64,000 bases of DNA from Allium sativum (taxonomy: Eukaryota; Streptophyta; Magnoliopsida; Asparagales; Amaryllidaceae). Under the pieces are notes generated by a model, which was not told where the DNA came from, searched no databases, and saw only the letters and a list, made by a program, of their open reading frames with translations. Every line of letters starts with the position of its first letter. The first letter of the stretch is position 1. This document shows positions 23,501-36,599 of the stretch, piece by piece. The translations under genes were made by a program, and so were the position numbers. The stretch spans positions 29,285,659 to 29,349,658 of the forward strand of contig CM060909.1 in NCBI GenBank assembly GCA_030737875.1, written 5' to 3'.

Positions 23501-23787
23501 TGTAACACCCCACGTTCATTAATGTCACTCACAAAGGGAATGCATTAACTTCTATGGAGCGTTTTAAGTAAGTATAGAACAGAAACTTAACAACAAGACA
23601 AATATAAATAGTACTCAAAGATTTAAAACTTTATTTCATTGCAGTGGAAAACACATATGTTTGCTTACATCATCAAAAAGCAGAGTCAAAGTACATAATA
23701 CCCATCTTGACTATCAAAAGTACATAAACTGAAAGACATAATCCCCAACATCAAAATAGCCATAAATAAAAGAGAAGCTAAACTTTA
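23201..23787. repeat. Source arm of the 587-bp inverted repeat
   Basis: Covers the end of A3 RT and the start of the A2 left LTR. Together with 21860-22446 it forms a long inverted repeat with a 754-bp spacer, able to form a foldback. Confidence 0.9.
23496..23500. repeat. Target-site duplication of A2 (GATGG)
   Basis: GATGG at 23496-23500, and again at 48578-48582 after the A2 right end. The A3 RT sequence continues across once A2 is removed. Confidence 0.93.
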
Positions 23788-26459
23788 CTCCAGCGATCCA
23801 AGGAATCTTCTAAAAGCAGTCCAAGATCAAGCTCCACTGGTGCTAGTTCCAACCTGAGCACCTTGGGGGGAAAGGAAGGAAAGAGGAGGAAACAAAGGGG
23901 GTCAGACATAAAGTCTAGCGAGTGCGATAATTTTAACACTATAATTAACAAAGTAACTAGGCTAAGGCATAAGTTGGAAAATAAGGAAATGACCATGAAC
24001 CATTGAATACGGCAGAGTAAATAAGGAAACAAGATGAACGACGATATCGTTAAAGCGCACTTAACCCGCTGTAAGATAATTACTAAACTACACCAAAACT
24101 ATAAGATAATTGCTATACTGCACCACCACTAGTATACTGCACCACCACTAGTCACCCTAAGGTTGATCCCGCCTACAGAACTTAATAATGATATTGGTAG
24201 TTTCGTGCACCCCTAGTTGCCTTCATAGGTGTCGCCTGCCCCTATCTCCACTAAGTGTAGCCACTACCCCCAAGCGATCGGCTCCCTAACTAGTAGATAC
24301 CCGTGCTGGCTCCACAGTGGGGTGTATCACTTCCCAAAGTGGCAACCCGATACAACCAATAATGCACGGCTGATACCTACACGATGCAACAACATCTTAC
24401 CTACTAGCCCGGGTCCACACACGCATATGAACCCGTTGGACTTGCGTTGCCACCGCTAACCCGTTTTGTCCTCTTACAGTCAAGCCCAGTATGCGTGTCC
24501 CGTCATCGACTTGGGTCGAGCCCACAAAGATACGTATGGGTTACTGGTTGAAATGGGCCCCGATCATTAGACACAAGCTATCCACCTAAGCTTGGTCCCC
24601 TCTAGTACATCCCACTTAACCACTTCTTATTCATGTTTCAATTATATGTTTCAATTTTGGTTAAGTGTTTCTAATCGTATTTCCAAATGCCACCCAAAGC
24701 ACCCACTACCACATGCCACCCAAGGCACCCACTTAACCCACTCATGTCCACTACATGTTTATCTGGTTAAGTGTTTCTTAATTCATTAAGACCGTAACCC
24801 CATAAAGGCCTCTCACATTAGACTGGCATTTGTGGCAGCTGGATTTGCCGGGCGGGTCCGGGCAGTCTTACACCACAAAAGAGCCTAACCTCGTGTCTTT
24901 ACAATTGTTATGTATTTAATTTATGCCTAAGACCTCTCACATTAGACTGGCATTTGTGGCAGCTGGATTTGCCGGGCGGCTACGGGCAGTCTTACACCAC
25001 AAAAGAGCCTAACCTCGTGTCTTAGACGATTAATTTCTCCTAATTAATCATTCCCCAAATTTGAATTACTTTCCCTATTCAAATTATCAATCAATTCCAA
25101 ATTTAACGATGTCCATAATTGACTCAATTATGTCCATCCATTTATGTATGCAAAATCATAACAATTTTCACCACAATTATATTTTATGTGTTTTAAGGCA
25201 TTTATGCCAATTAAATCTTTTTAATATTATCCCCTTTACCCCCACGTTGTACGTTTGTTCGTTTAACATAAAATATACGTTAGACTCGAATAGTCTAACA
25301 TATGGAACAAAGAGAAAACATCACAATATACACATAATGAAAACATAGATCTAAACATAGGGATGAACTTGCATATGTGAATGATGTTCTACATCTAAAA
25401 CTTGCATAGGCCAAAGTTACAACTTGCATAAACAATATATGTCATGGATCCAAACCTAAAGGTGTGAACTTGCATAAATCATGTATTTCATAGATCTTCA
25501 TCTAAAGGTGTAAACTTGCATAGGCAATAACCCTAAACTTGCATAACATGATTCATATCCCAAACTCATATATTTATATAAACTTGCATATGTGATTTAT
25601 GCATCATAACAGTGGTGTAAACTTGCATCTAACAAGTAAAATATCATGTAGAATTTAGCATATAACTCACATATGTCATAGCCTAACTTTTAATCAAATT
25701 TTCACATAAACTAGATGTCATAACCATGCAGGGTCACATATAATTTTACCCAACTTGTATATGATTCATGTTTAAATAAAAATCTAAACCTGCATACATA
25801 TGATTTATCATATGAATCAGCATCATCACACTAGCATATGAAACATGATGATTTGGTTATATGTAAAATTACAACATAGACGATAGCAAGATAACTTTAC
25901 ATCATAAATGATAGCATCACAACATAACGTCATAGAGATTTCAACACAATTCTACAACATAATTACAACATGTGATCAATAATTCACATCACATCCATAC
26001 AATCCGCATCATAACTTAATCCAATTAAATTACTAATTATTTTATTAAAATTATCGAACTCACAACTCAAAAGCGGTCTTGAGTTCTGAATTCTGATTTC
26101 TGAAGTTGAATTAGCTTTCCTTTGAAGAAGATTCGTTGTTAGGGTTGAATAGAACTGATTTGATTTTCTGTTCTTCCTCTCTAATTGGTGGCGGCTACTC
26201 TAGGGTTCAAGACGACAGCATGACGGCCATAGTTTTAGTTTTAATTCTGATTTAGGTTTTGAGTCTATAGGTCTTTTTATAGAGCTTTGAATTTATTTAT
26301 AGTCGTCAGATCACTCTAGAATCCATCTAGGCCTTAGAAACCAAGTAATGATGTCAACAGACCAACCAGAAATCGCCACCTAAGCCCTAAAACATCAAAT
26401 TTCGTCATAGACCATTTAAGGCCGATGGGACCAATTCCAAACCTCCTGAGTCAACCCTG

Positions 26460-26509
26460 GGGTCGACCCAGCGGGTCTTGGGTCGACCCAGCGGGTCTCG
26501 GGTCGACCC
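26460..26509. repeat. 20-bp repeat with GGGTCGACCC palindromes
   Basis: The palindrome GGGTCGACCC occurs at 26460, 26480 and 26500, spaced 20 bp apart. The right A2 LTR has only two (48187 and 48207), so one unit was gained or lost after insertion. Confidence 0.9.
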
Positions 26510-26716
26510 ATAAAATAGGTCGGTTTGGCGTTTTGCCTTCCCGCTTCCGCTGTTTTGAATTTTTTTCTTAAATTTTAGGTTGAATTTTAATTTATATATA
26601 TATATCTATATATATATATATCTCTATCTTTCTAATTAACCATTTTCACACTAAACTACTTTTTGAACCGCGTTCACACTAAGCCGCTTTTTAGCCATTC
26701 CCCTAAAACAAAAATA

Positions 26717-26790
26717 TGGCGTTGTCGGGGATCGAACTATGTACCTCTTGTATGCAAGTCACATGTTCCAACCAAATGAGCTACTAAGTC
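26717..26790 (-). ncRNA. tRNA-Ala-like segment (degenerate) in A2 3' LTR
   Basis: On the minus strand it reads TAGCTCATTTGGTTGGAACA (A-box and D-arm-like), CTTGCATACAAGAGGTAC (anticodon-arm-like) and AGTTCGATCCCC (B-box and T-arm). This order and spacing resembles plant tRNA-Ala(UGC). The 5' acceptor half does not pair with the 3' half and the anticodon loop lacks a base, so it is not a working tRNA. It may be the head of an old SINE. Confidence 0.55.
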
Positions 26791-26874
26791 TTTTGCTTAC
26801 AAACCTTAGAACAATACTAAACATTTATTCTTTAATTTAGTTAATTCGATTATTCAAAAATCTGGGGTGTTACA

Positions 26875-26909
26875 TTCTCCCCTCCTTAAAGGATTTCGCC
26901 CCCGAAATC
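26875..26909 (-). promoter_or_regulatory. A2 polypurine tract and 18-nt hairpin
   Basis: AAGGAGGGGAGAA at 26875-26887. Hairpin GATTTCGGGGGCGAAATC at 26892-26909. Confidence 0.78.
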
Positions 26910-27411
26910 TCTAAGTTAAGGAGAATGCATATCCTAACATCCAAACAACCATCAACTCAACCATCAAACACAGGCATCCATTGTCCTTATAGAATTTCTA
27001 GTGTTGTATGAACATATGAAAAAAGTGCGTGTATATGTTCCTTATCTAATGCAAAATCAGGCGGTCTACTGATTTAGCTGACCTCCTTAATGCAAACCAT
27101 GATAGTGCCATGCATCCAGTATGTATGCGAAAGAACCCTATCGATACATATTATTTCTACATGTGTGCACAATCATTCACCAAAATGCAAAATCCATATG
27201 ATAGCACAACCATTATACATCCATTAGTTTAAATATGCACACACATTTATATGCAATATGCAATATGAAGTGACTGAGCCGATCTAGTGCCTAAATTGTG
27301 TGTATGTGCATCTACGAGCAACCACTAGCAAACACTTGCATCCACATGCATCCATCATACATAACATGTCTCAAACACATGTTTCAATCATAGGACTACC
27401 CTATCTAAAGG
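26910..27411 (-). other. A2 3' untranslated region
   Basis: Matches the A1 and A3 regions downstream of pol. No gene is seen. Confidence 0.65.
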
Positions 27412-30400
27412 TCAAAGGAGAGGACATACTAAAGATAAGATAAGTATAAGGTAAGCGATAAAGGAGAAACTAAAAGACATACCCTCGAAAAGAAAAGGGT
27501 ATAATGAATGCATCTTCTCTTCCGTCTCCCAAGTAGCGTTGCTTTCATCATCTCCCCATTGCACTTTGACTAGCTTGACCTCTTGATTCCTCAACTTCTT
27601 AACCTTCGACCCAAGGATGCACGTAGGAGCTTGCTGAATCGTCGCATCACGCTCTATATCCACCTCTCTAAGCAAGCTCGGCTCTACCACTTCCGCGGTC
27701 TCGTGCAAGCACTTCCTCAAATGTGACACATGGAATACATTGTGTACGCCACTAAGTCTCTCGGGCAACTCCACTCTATACGCCATCTGCCTAATCCTCT
27801 CCTTAATAGGAAACGGCCCAACGAACCTTGGTGCTAACTTCCTAACGGACCGAAAGCGAGCGACGTTCCGTAATGGAGATACCTTGATAAAGACAATGTC
27901 CCCAATATCAAACTCAAGATCTATCCTCCTCTTGTCCGCATAAGATTTCTGCCTATCTTGCGCCATCTTCATCCTCCTTCGAATCAAATCGATCTTTTCC
28001 GAAGCCTCTCTAATCATATCGGGCCCAAGTAAAATCTTATCTGTAGACTCCCACCAACATGTAGGCGAACGACACGGCCGTCCATAAAGAGCCTCAAACG
28101 GTGCCATGCCAATGCTAGACTAAAAGCTGTTATTATATGCGAGCTCCACCAACGGAAGATGTTCCTCCCATATACCTCCGAAATCTAAGACACACAACCT
28201 CAATAGGTCCTCTAGAATATGATTCACCCTCTCGGTCTGGCCGTCCGTCTGAGGATGATATGCGGTGCTCAAACATAACTGAGTCCCTACTGCCTCTTGC
28301 AAGCTCTTCCAAAATTCGCTAGTAAAGATAGGATCGTTGTTGCTCACTATGTTAGAAGGAACACCGTGCAAACGAACTATTTCTCCAATGTATACGGAGG
28401 TTAACCATGGATCAGTCCTCTTACTCTTCACGGGAATGAAATGGGCGCTCTTAGTAAGTCTATCTACCACGACCCAAATCTCCGTGTTACCCTTCCTTGA
28501 TCTCGGTAATCCGTCAACAAAATCCATCGAGACGCTTTCGCACTTCCATTGTGGGACCTCCAATGGGTGTAGTTATCCACCGGGCTTCTTTTGCTCTGCT
28601 TTTACTTGTTGGCACACCAAGCATCTAACGACAAACCCTACCACGTCCTTCTTCATACTGGCCCAAAAGTAAACTCGTTTCATGTCCATATACATCTTGT
28701 CCCCGTCGGGATGGATGGTCATCTAAGAACGATGTGCATCATCAAGAATGGTCTTCCTTAGGTCCTCGTCTTTTGGTACACAATGCCTACTGTCCCTACG
28801 TAACCAACCCTTATCATCTAGGGTATACCTACGGAGATGGCTTGATGACTCCCCTCTTATGAGCTTCTCTACTAACTCCATCAACTGTGGGTCATCACGC
28901 TGTGCCTCTCCAACCTGTCCCAAAAGTGTAGGTCTGACCTCAAGGACGCTAGCAAACTGGGTACAAAGTAAACAGAAGGTTTAAAGTCAAACGTAGAGAT
29001 GAACTCTAAGCTTCGCCGCTCAACAAACAACGGACTCAAGGATAACCTTTTTCTACTTATGGCGTCTGCCACCACGTTACCCTTGCCAGGGGTATATGCT
29101 ATCTCGAAATCGTAGGATGCTAAGAATTGCATCCACCTTTGCTGCCTTAAGTTCAAGTCCTTCTGAGAGAATAAGTATTTTAGCGATTTGTGGTTAGTGA
29201 ATAATTCAAATTTCTCACCAAGAAGATAATGACGCCAAGACTTAAGCGTAAAGACAATAGCGGCCAACTCTAGGTCATGTGTAAGCTAATTTCTCTCATG
29301 CACTCTCAATTGCCTTCCACTATAGGCTATTACCCTTCCCTCTTGCATTAAGACTGCGCCTAGTCCTGTCCCACAAGCATCGATATAAACAGTAAATGGC
29401 TAACTCCCATCTGGCAACACGAAGACTGGGGTTGTGGTCAAAGCTCTCTTTAGACGTTGGAACGCATCATCACAATCTACGTTCCATGTGAAAACTAAGT
29501 TCTTCTTCGTCAAGTGTGTTAATGGGGCTGATTTCTTTGTGAAGTCTTTGATAAACTTCTTATAGTAGCCAGCCAACCCTAAGAAACTCCTCACCTCGGT
29601 AGCATTTTTAGGAACATTCCTATCTTGGATGGCCACTACCTTCGCTGGATCTACAGCTATCCCTTCTTTGGAAACCACGTTCCTTAAGAATCGCACTTCC
29701 TTCTTCCAAAGTGACATTTAGAAAATTTAGCTTTAAGGCTGTGCGCTCGAAGGGTATCCAATGCTTTCCTGAGATGTAGGGCATACTCTTCCTCTCTCTT
29801 AGAAAAGACCAAGTTGTCATCCACAAAGACCACCACGAATCTATTAAGGTACTCCCTAAACACCCGACTCATCAAGTCAACAAAGTATGTGGGGGCGTTT
29901 GTCAAACCGAAGGGCATCACAAGCCACTTGAAGAAACCGTCTGGAGTCCTAAAGGCAGTCTTGTCTATGCTATCCTCAGCCACTCTTAACTGATGGAAAC
30001 CAGTGGCTAAGTCCAAATGCGAAAACACTGAGGCGCCAACTAACTGATTGAAGAGATCGTCAATCCTCGGCAGTGGGTGTCTATTCTTCTTAGTAAGCTT
30101 ATTAAGTTCTCTAGTGTCCACACAAATTCTAAGGGACCCATTTTCCTTTGTGGCAAATGCTACTGAGGCACCCCACTCTGATATACTACGTCTGATGAAC
30201 ACATTCTCAAGCAATTCCTTCACTTGCTTACTGAGTTCTCTTCCCTCTCTTGGAGCCATGTGGCACACTGGTAATGCAACTGGATTTGCATTATCTACTA
30301 GATATATCTGAAAGTCTATCTCACATTTTGGGGGTAAACCCCTCACCTCATTGAAGACATCAGCATATTCACGGACTATGGAAACAGAATGTAAATCATC

Positions 30401-30436
30401 ATCGGATGCATGAAGGGATTCTAGGTAGCTAGGCAT
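27412..30436 (-). pseudogene. A2 pol, disrupted
   Basis: RT, RNase H, integrase and chromodomain are present in order and full length compared with A1. RT keeps [12 protein letters not shown], where the Ile after VDD is Asn. Breaks include: a one-base deletion near 29710 (CHF then out of frame); stops near 29400 (after PDGS), 29285, 28723 (after DDAHRS), 28567 and 28120 (after YNNSF); and a frameshift near 28900. The integrase segment with GPF (RFVGPFPI) and the chromodomain are readable near the end. The TAG that ends A1 pol is absent here and the frame runs on to 27412. Confidence 0.92.
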
Positions 30437-30464
30437 TACTGGACCTCTAGGGTCGCAAGAAATA

Positions 30465-31814
30465 TCAAGGGTCTTTCCAAAAACGAGTCAATAATCTAAC
30501 TACCCTTCTTTCACAATCTAGGATGGCCCCATATCTAGTTAGCCAATCCATACCTAGAATTAAACCGTAGCCCATGAAGCCAAGAACAAAAGCGTTGCAC
30601 TCAAACTCAACGCCCAAGATAAACACTCTCAAATCCCGACAAATCATAGAAAGATGAGCCGAACCACCGATAGGATTTGAGGCTACTAAGGGATCAGTAA
30701 TTAGACTAGTATCAAGGTGCAGTGTTTCAACTAATGATGTAGAAATAAACGAATGTGATGTGCTAGAATCGAATAAAGTACGGACAGGATGATCAAACAG
30801 AATAACTAAACTTTCAGTGGAAATTGCTCTACCTCATTCTTGCAGCGGTGGGACCACGAGATCCTGAACTTGTCCCCTTGCCTGCCCTGGTGCCATAAGA
30901 GCTTGTACCTGTCCTCCCGAGGTAGACCCTGCCCTCTGCCCTTTCTTTGGGCAGTCCTTAATAAGATGTCCCGCCTCGCCACAGTGGAAACAACCAGTCT
31001 TCTTTTTCTTCCTACAATCTTTGCTTAGATGGCCGGGTGTCCCATAGTTAAAGCATCTTTTCTTTCCCTTAGCATTGTTGCCTTTGCCACCTTTCTTGTT
31101 CTGTTGTTGCTGTTGCGGCTTCTTTGGATCCCCTTTCTTCTCGGGTGCCTTATTAGCATTGGCGTCCTTTTCCTCTTCATGCATGAGCGCCATGTCAACT
31201 AGTCTCTCGAAGGTAGCCCCCATGGGAATGTGGGTCATAGCTAACCCATGAAGCGGCTCGTTTAAACCCTTAATAAATCTTAGAGCCTTCTTTTCTAGAG
31301 TATTCACCAAGTCCAAGCCAAATCTTGCCAATTGGTTGAATTTGTTGATGTACTCTTTCACCGATAAATTCCCTTGCTTCAGTGCCAAAAACCTTTCCAT
31401 GTATAGATTCTCTTCAGCCTGCGAGAGAAACTTCGCCTCAAACCTCTACCTAAAATCAAGCCATGTATTGGCTGTACGTCCCCCATTAGTAACCTCCCAC
31501 CAAAACGAGGCCTCATCCTTCATTAGCCAGGCAGCTAGCTGGACTTTTCTTTCATCATCCACTTCAAAGATTTTAAAAAATTCTTCCACCTCCTTTAGCC
31601 AGTTACGAGCTTCAACAAATGTCTTCGTCCCGTGAAAAGGTTTTCCACCCATTGCTCTAAAGTCCTTACATATCTTAGCAAAAGTATTGACGCGAGGAGG
31701 AGAAGGAGGAGGAGGAGCATTTGCTGGACCTGCGGTGGTGGCCCTAGCATCGAGATATTGACGAAACCAACCAGTTACATGAACACCCTCTGGTATCTCA
31801 GATGCTTCAGACAT
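30465..31814 (-). pseudogene. A2 gag-protease, disrupted
   Basis: Start Met at 31814 by comparison with A1 and A3. The gag domain is followed by two zinc knuckles. The first reads [14 protein letters not shown], so one Cys has become Tyr; the second, CFHCGEAGHLIKDC, is intact. Two in-frame stops occur, at 31446-31448 inside gag and at 30834-30836 before the protease. A frameshift near 30470 separates it from pol. Confidence 0.92.
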
Positions 31815-32015
31815 GCTGAAACGAAAAAGGAAAGATTCAATATAAAAGAACCAAGGGAAAGATATATGGCTCTTGGGGTTATGCTTTCTAAAATATACTT
31901 TTCTCTTGAAAATACTTTCCTTAGAACATACTTTTAAAGGTACTTCTTTATAAAAATGCTTTTGAAAAACAGTTTTTTTTCTTTTCAAAATTCATATCTG
32001 TTCTGGTAACATTCA
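31815..32015 (-). other. A2 leader between PBS and gag
   Basis: Untranslated leader rich in A/T runs, alike in A3 (50392-50584). Confidence 0.6.
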
Positions 32016-32027
32016 GCTCTGATATCA
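32016..32027 (-). promoter_or_regulatory. A2 primer-binding site, one mismatch
   Basis: TGATATCAGAGC on the minus strand, differing by one base from TGGTATCAGAGC in A1, A3, B1 and C1. Confidence 0.85.
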
Positions 32028-32029
32028 CG

Positions 32030-32184
32030 TGTAACACCCCACGTCCATTAATGTCAATCACAAAGGGAATGCATTAACTACTATGGAGCGTTTTAAGTAA
32101 CTATAGAACAGAAACTTAACAACAAGACAGATATAAATAGTACTCAAAGATTTAAAACTTTATTTCATTGCAGCGGAAAACACC
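32030..32184 (-). repeat. A2 5' LTR, first part
   Basis: 155 bp from TGTAACACCCC to the B1 insertion point. It continues at 45379. Confidence 0.92.
32180..32184. repeat. Target-site duplication of B1 (ACACC)
   Basis: ACACC at 32180-32184 and at 45379-45383. The A2 LTR reads on across, as shown by the uninterrupted copy at 23660-23685. Confidence 0.93.
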
Positions 32185-34109
32185 TGAAACGACCCGCAAA
32201 TCCGTACCCTTTGAGTCGACTAATCATACCACACGTCCAACCCAAATTGCACAGAAATACGAATCATTTTTAGAAAGAAGTTAGAGGATGAGAAATAGAA
32301 AGAAAGAAATATTAGAATAGGAGAAAACGAAGATCACAAACTCACAGCGGAACGAATAAAATATATTAGATAATATAACTTTGGAGCACAAATCAGTATT
32401 TGTATATACATACCATTATCAGAGCACAACGATTTATCCCTGCAACAGTTATAAACACCTGTTTCCAGATACAACATAGTACACAGCGGAAAATATGATA
32501 GTCTATAGCTAACTGGTGAAGCCTCCTGCTTCAATCTCCTCCAGGTGAATCTGTAAAATCCCGACTACTTGACTGCCCGTACAAATTTGGGCACCCAAGA
32601 GTTTAGGGAAAACAAACAAAATAAACTCTGGGTCAGTCATGGGACTGGTGTGAGTAAACTCCAACCATTTGTTTAACTTTCAAAATCCTTTTCAAAAGAA
32701 AAGATAATCGTAAGACCAATCCACACATAAACACAGATGGTTTTTACCTTACGATAACCCAAAACACTTTTGGAAATCAAATATTATCTGATATTATAAT
32801 AGTGTCTAATCACAAGTAATTAGCAATCTAGCAGAACGCTTGCATCTCACGCTCCACATATATAGTATACAATCGAAAACCGCGGCGCTTATTGGATATT
32901 GGATTCCAACTTGACAAGGTATGGGACCACCTTCCGAACGTGTATCTCTAGAGGCAAATACACTGGGTTCAACAAGAACATCTTGCAACCCGGCCCACAC
33001 ATGACCGACCACTCATTTCGCTTGAGTGTATCGAATGTATATCACCAACGGTTGGGATCAGCAACCGTCTCCCGATAAGGGACAGCATCGATAGATTTAA
33101 GAACAAAAGGAATTTCTCTAGATAGGTGATCATACATCCTAATGGGTGCGACCCACATAGCCATGCTGCCTGCCCGATTTTTGTCCAATTCCGAGTTGAT
33201 GAGGCTTGAGGTTTGAATTATCTTCCAGAACATCTGGCCATCATTCACTTTGAATGCCACATCGTCAGATCCATCGGAAATCACTAATTGATTCCCACAA
33301 AAATACTCAGATTGTTAGGCTAAAGAAGTTTCCCTTCTATGCCACTAACTTCGTACGTTTGAAGGAATCAACGTACGTAACTCCCTTTGGAAATACTCTG
33401 TCAGACACTCGTCCATACAAGTTGTCCTGGGTTTGGACAAACCGAAGGCACTAACCCGTAAACAGGATAGCCCTTGCATAACTCCGTCTTCAATTTTCTT
33501 CAGCATTAGTTGCTTCATAACGCTTACGCCAATACGGAGTGGTTTTCAGATATCAAATCTGATCCCGGTCTCTCCATATTGACAACGGAGGTATATAAAA
33601 AGATAAAACTTTGATAGTCGGTGATTTAACTATCAAAGAAACATCCATACAATCAACGGTCCTATTTCCAAATGGAAATTCTATCAATCAAGCATCAACC
33701 AACACTGGGCCCTTTTCATATTAGTTCTTTATTTCATTATCATTTCCAATTCCCATTTCCCATCTTTCGTGTTCTTTCAAAGCACTATTTTTTTCTCTCG
33801 ATCACTGGAAAACATTTCCAATATTACAATTCCTTTATTGAGAAAATATCCCTTATTCCGGTTAGAAAACATTTCTAAATCCTTTGAATCAACTGATGTT
33901 ATAAACATCGTTATTATAACTCAAATCATAAATCATTCGTTAACTAACGATATCACTAACCAACCCTTGCTATCGAGCCTTAACCATTTCTCCGTCAATA
34001 ATGCAGTCAGTCAAGTTGGGGTATAATTACCTCTCAGACCTTAACTGAACGACATTCTTATCTTTGAAATAGTCAGAGCTCACAATTTTAAACCAAACAA
34101 TGCTTTCAA

Positions 34110-34410
34110 CAACAGCGTTAAAACCGCTGTCTAGCATTATAGAACACTTATCATAACCATATCATTAAAATTTCTATTAAAACAGTTATTATAACGGCAG
34201 CGTTAAAATTGCTATTTAGATTTACCAAGACATTTATTATAACAGCAGCGTCTAAAATTGCTGTATAGATTTACAACATCTATTATAACAACAGCGTTAA
34301 AATCACTGTTTAGTTTTATAAAAGCATTCCTTACAAAGACAGCGTTAAAACCGCTGTTTAAAAATTTAAAAAGCATTTCTTATAACAACAGCGTTATGAT
34401 TGCTGTTTTG
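34110..34410. repeat. Hairpin-bearing tandem array in B1 LTR
   Basis: About six imperfect units of 50-65 bp, each holding ACAGCGTTAAAACCGCTGT or a variant. That motif is itself an inverted repeat (ACAGCG/CGCTGT around TTAAAAC). The twin array lies at about 41510-41810. Confidence 0.8.
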
Positions 34411-34420
34411 AATAAAATAC

Positions 34421-34437
34421 CGTGTGCGACGCACACG
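34421..34437. repeat. 17-nt palindrome in B1 LTR
   Basis: CGTGTGCGACGCACACG: perfect 8-bp arms around one A. It stands out as GC-rich in AT-rich surroundings and lies just after the hairpin array. The twin is at 41821-41837. Confidence 0.85.
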
Positions 34438-36223
34438 CTTCCGTTGTTCATTTAAAAACTCTGTTTATTTAAACAATTCAAGTTCTCCTTTAAACATATT
34501 TATAAACTATACATTCTTCTAACCACTTAATTCGATTTTCTATAAATCCCTTTTTTATATACATTTTATTTGCAAAATATTTCCTTGTTTTAAACTATTT
34601 ATTCTTTTATTTTAAGCATTTGAAAATCTTTCTTTAAACTTTCCTCTGTAATTTGCTAAATTCGGATCCATTTCCAAATATTGGTTTCAAAACCGATACT
34701 CACTTTCAAATATACATTCATATTTGAACTCACCTTTTAATTTATCCAATGGTTAATGATCCACTTAATTTATATCTTTATTTATAACATTTTTCTTGGT
34801 TTACCCAATGGAATAGGTTTCCATTTGCAACTCAATGAAAAAGAAATTATTTCTAATTTGGAAATAAACTCTGCTTTTAAATTCTAATTTCCTTTTTCAC
34901 ATTCGATGATATTTTACGGTATCTAAATACCAGGTTCCTAAGGCCAGGGTAAACCAAACACACAAATTCAACCATGGATAATGTAGCATAACATATATCA
35001 CCATCAAATAAAACAGTAAATAAAATGTTGAGGGATCCAGTTGGATCCCTCCAACCTGTTTCCCTGCATCCACAGATGTTAGTAACATCAAAAATATTAT
35101 TTCACATCAAAATGAAATATCAGAACTAATGATCAATTAATGGTATAATCCTATCAACCAATTCAACCAAATTTACCAACTATTCAACCATTCAACCATT
35201 TCATATTATAAAAATATTTAAAACTCGTTTATATATAAAAATGTAAACGAGAGGAAGTAAGTGAGTTTACTCACCTTGTTTTGCAGTGGACGGTTCTGCC
35301 ATTGTTTTCGTTAAAATCAAACCGACGATTGATTTTATCATGAAACTCCAGTAACACTGTTCTCCGCAAAATCTATTCCATAATATAAATCCCGTCGCTA
35401 CGATTCCAACATGACCGTTTTCGTCGGATTAGTTAACTAGGCTAAATACTTTGGGCTTTTAAATTCGCTAGCCCGACTCGGTTCTCTCTTTTCAACTAGA
35501 CACCGTCTTCTTCCAGGTTAAAGGAAACAACTCGATAGTATCTTCACCTTCAACTGATAAAATTCCAATCCTCAAATCCTCCTTATCGTTAATACTCCTC
35601 TAACCTTTCTCCTACTTCGCGACTGCCTGTAGCTTGCAAAAACCATTTCCGCAGCCTCTTGTTACCCATTTCTCCTTCTTCCTTTTCTGAAAATTCAACA
35701 AAACTCACCGAACGTTCCCTCTTTAGATTCCCTTTCCTCCAGTACCTATTTTACTAAACTCGAACTGCCATTTTTCTATTAACGTTCTTTCTCCCAACGT
35801 TAAGCCATTATTCATATTTCCTTTCCCAGAAAACAACAGTCCACGTGTAAACTCCTGAAACTCCATAATCGTGACTTGGAGCAGAGAACCACCTCCTTCA
35901 CCACGGTGGCCATCGCCTTTGACTCCAGTTCGGCTGTACTGTGCCTCCGCAACCACCTCACATCGAGGCCAACACTTCCGCTCTGTCCTTATTCCCACCA
36001 TAAATGACTCCCAGGTCACTTCTTCCGGTGCGGCTTTCGACGCTGCTGTTTATCCAAACTCTACATGCCATAAAACTGCCACCATCCAGACTTTGAACCG
36101 GCATACCCCTTTCCATTGCATCTCGGATGAGTTTGAACACCACTACAGTAAAATGATGCCTCACCTTGTAAACCCGAAACCCCTCAAACATTCAAACTCG
36201 TGTTAAACAACTTCACCATCTTG

Positions 36224-36226
<3 letters not shown>

Positions 36227-36266
<40 letters not shown>
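36227..36266. repeat. (TA)n microsatellite in B1 left LTR
   Basis: About 40 bp of alternating A/T. The matching run in the right LTR (43629-43671) is a few bases longer. Confidence 0.9.
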
Positions 36267-36269
<3 letters not shown>

Positions 36270-36592
36270 CCAACAACATGAGTTCGAAAGCATAAACCCG
36301 TGCTACAGTAATCCGCAACTCCTCTCCGCCCAAGCTTCCTCTTCCCAAAGCCTTGTCGAACTCACTCAGGTTTCACAGACCCCGACATCACCACCGTAAC
36401 CCTTCACTTTCCCCCTCGTTGCCAAAACTCCATTGCGACTACGTCATAGGGTTGCTGCCCTATATTCCGAGCTCAACAAAAGGTGACTCGCACCATATAA
36501 ATGGACACAAGATCAGAGCTGTTGCAAAAAATAAGGTTTTTGAAATGGAAGTTCTGTGTAGAAAGAAAAGAATGGCGGTTCGATGGTGCTGG

Positions 36593-36599
36593 ATTTATA
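36593..36599 (-). promoter_or_regulatory. Candidate TATA box of B1 3' LTR
   Basis: CTATAAATCC context on the minus strand. The twin is at 43998-44004 in the 5' LTR. It lies about 1.3 kb before the donor-like site, so the true start could be elsewhere. Confidence 0.35.

Larger units (their letters stand above)
23501..26874 (-). repeat. A2 3' LTR (left)
   Basis: 3,374 bp. It contains the GC-rich tandem pair (24806-25030), TATAAAAA on the minus strand at 26274-26281, a 20-bp repeat at 26460-26509, an AT microsatellite (about 26590-26632), and a tRNA-Ala-like segment close to the U3 edge. It ends GGGGTGTTACA. Confidence 0.92.

Noticed and set aside
26717..26790. A working tRNA-Ala gene
   Set aside because: Acceptor arms do not pair and the anticodon loop lacks a base; kept only as tRNA-like.
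35723..36206. 98- and 111-codon frames repeated at 43124-43607
   Set aside because: Present in both B1 LTRs because the LTRs are copies; conservation between them says nothing about coding. No domain seen.
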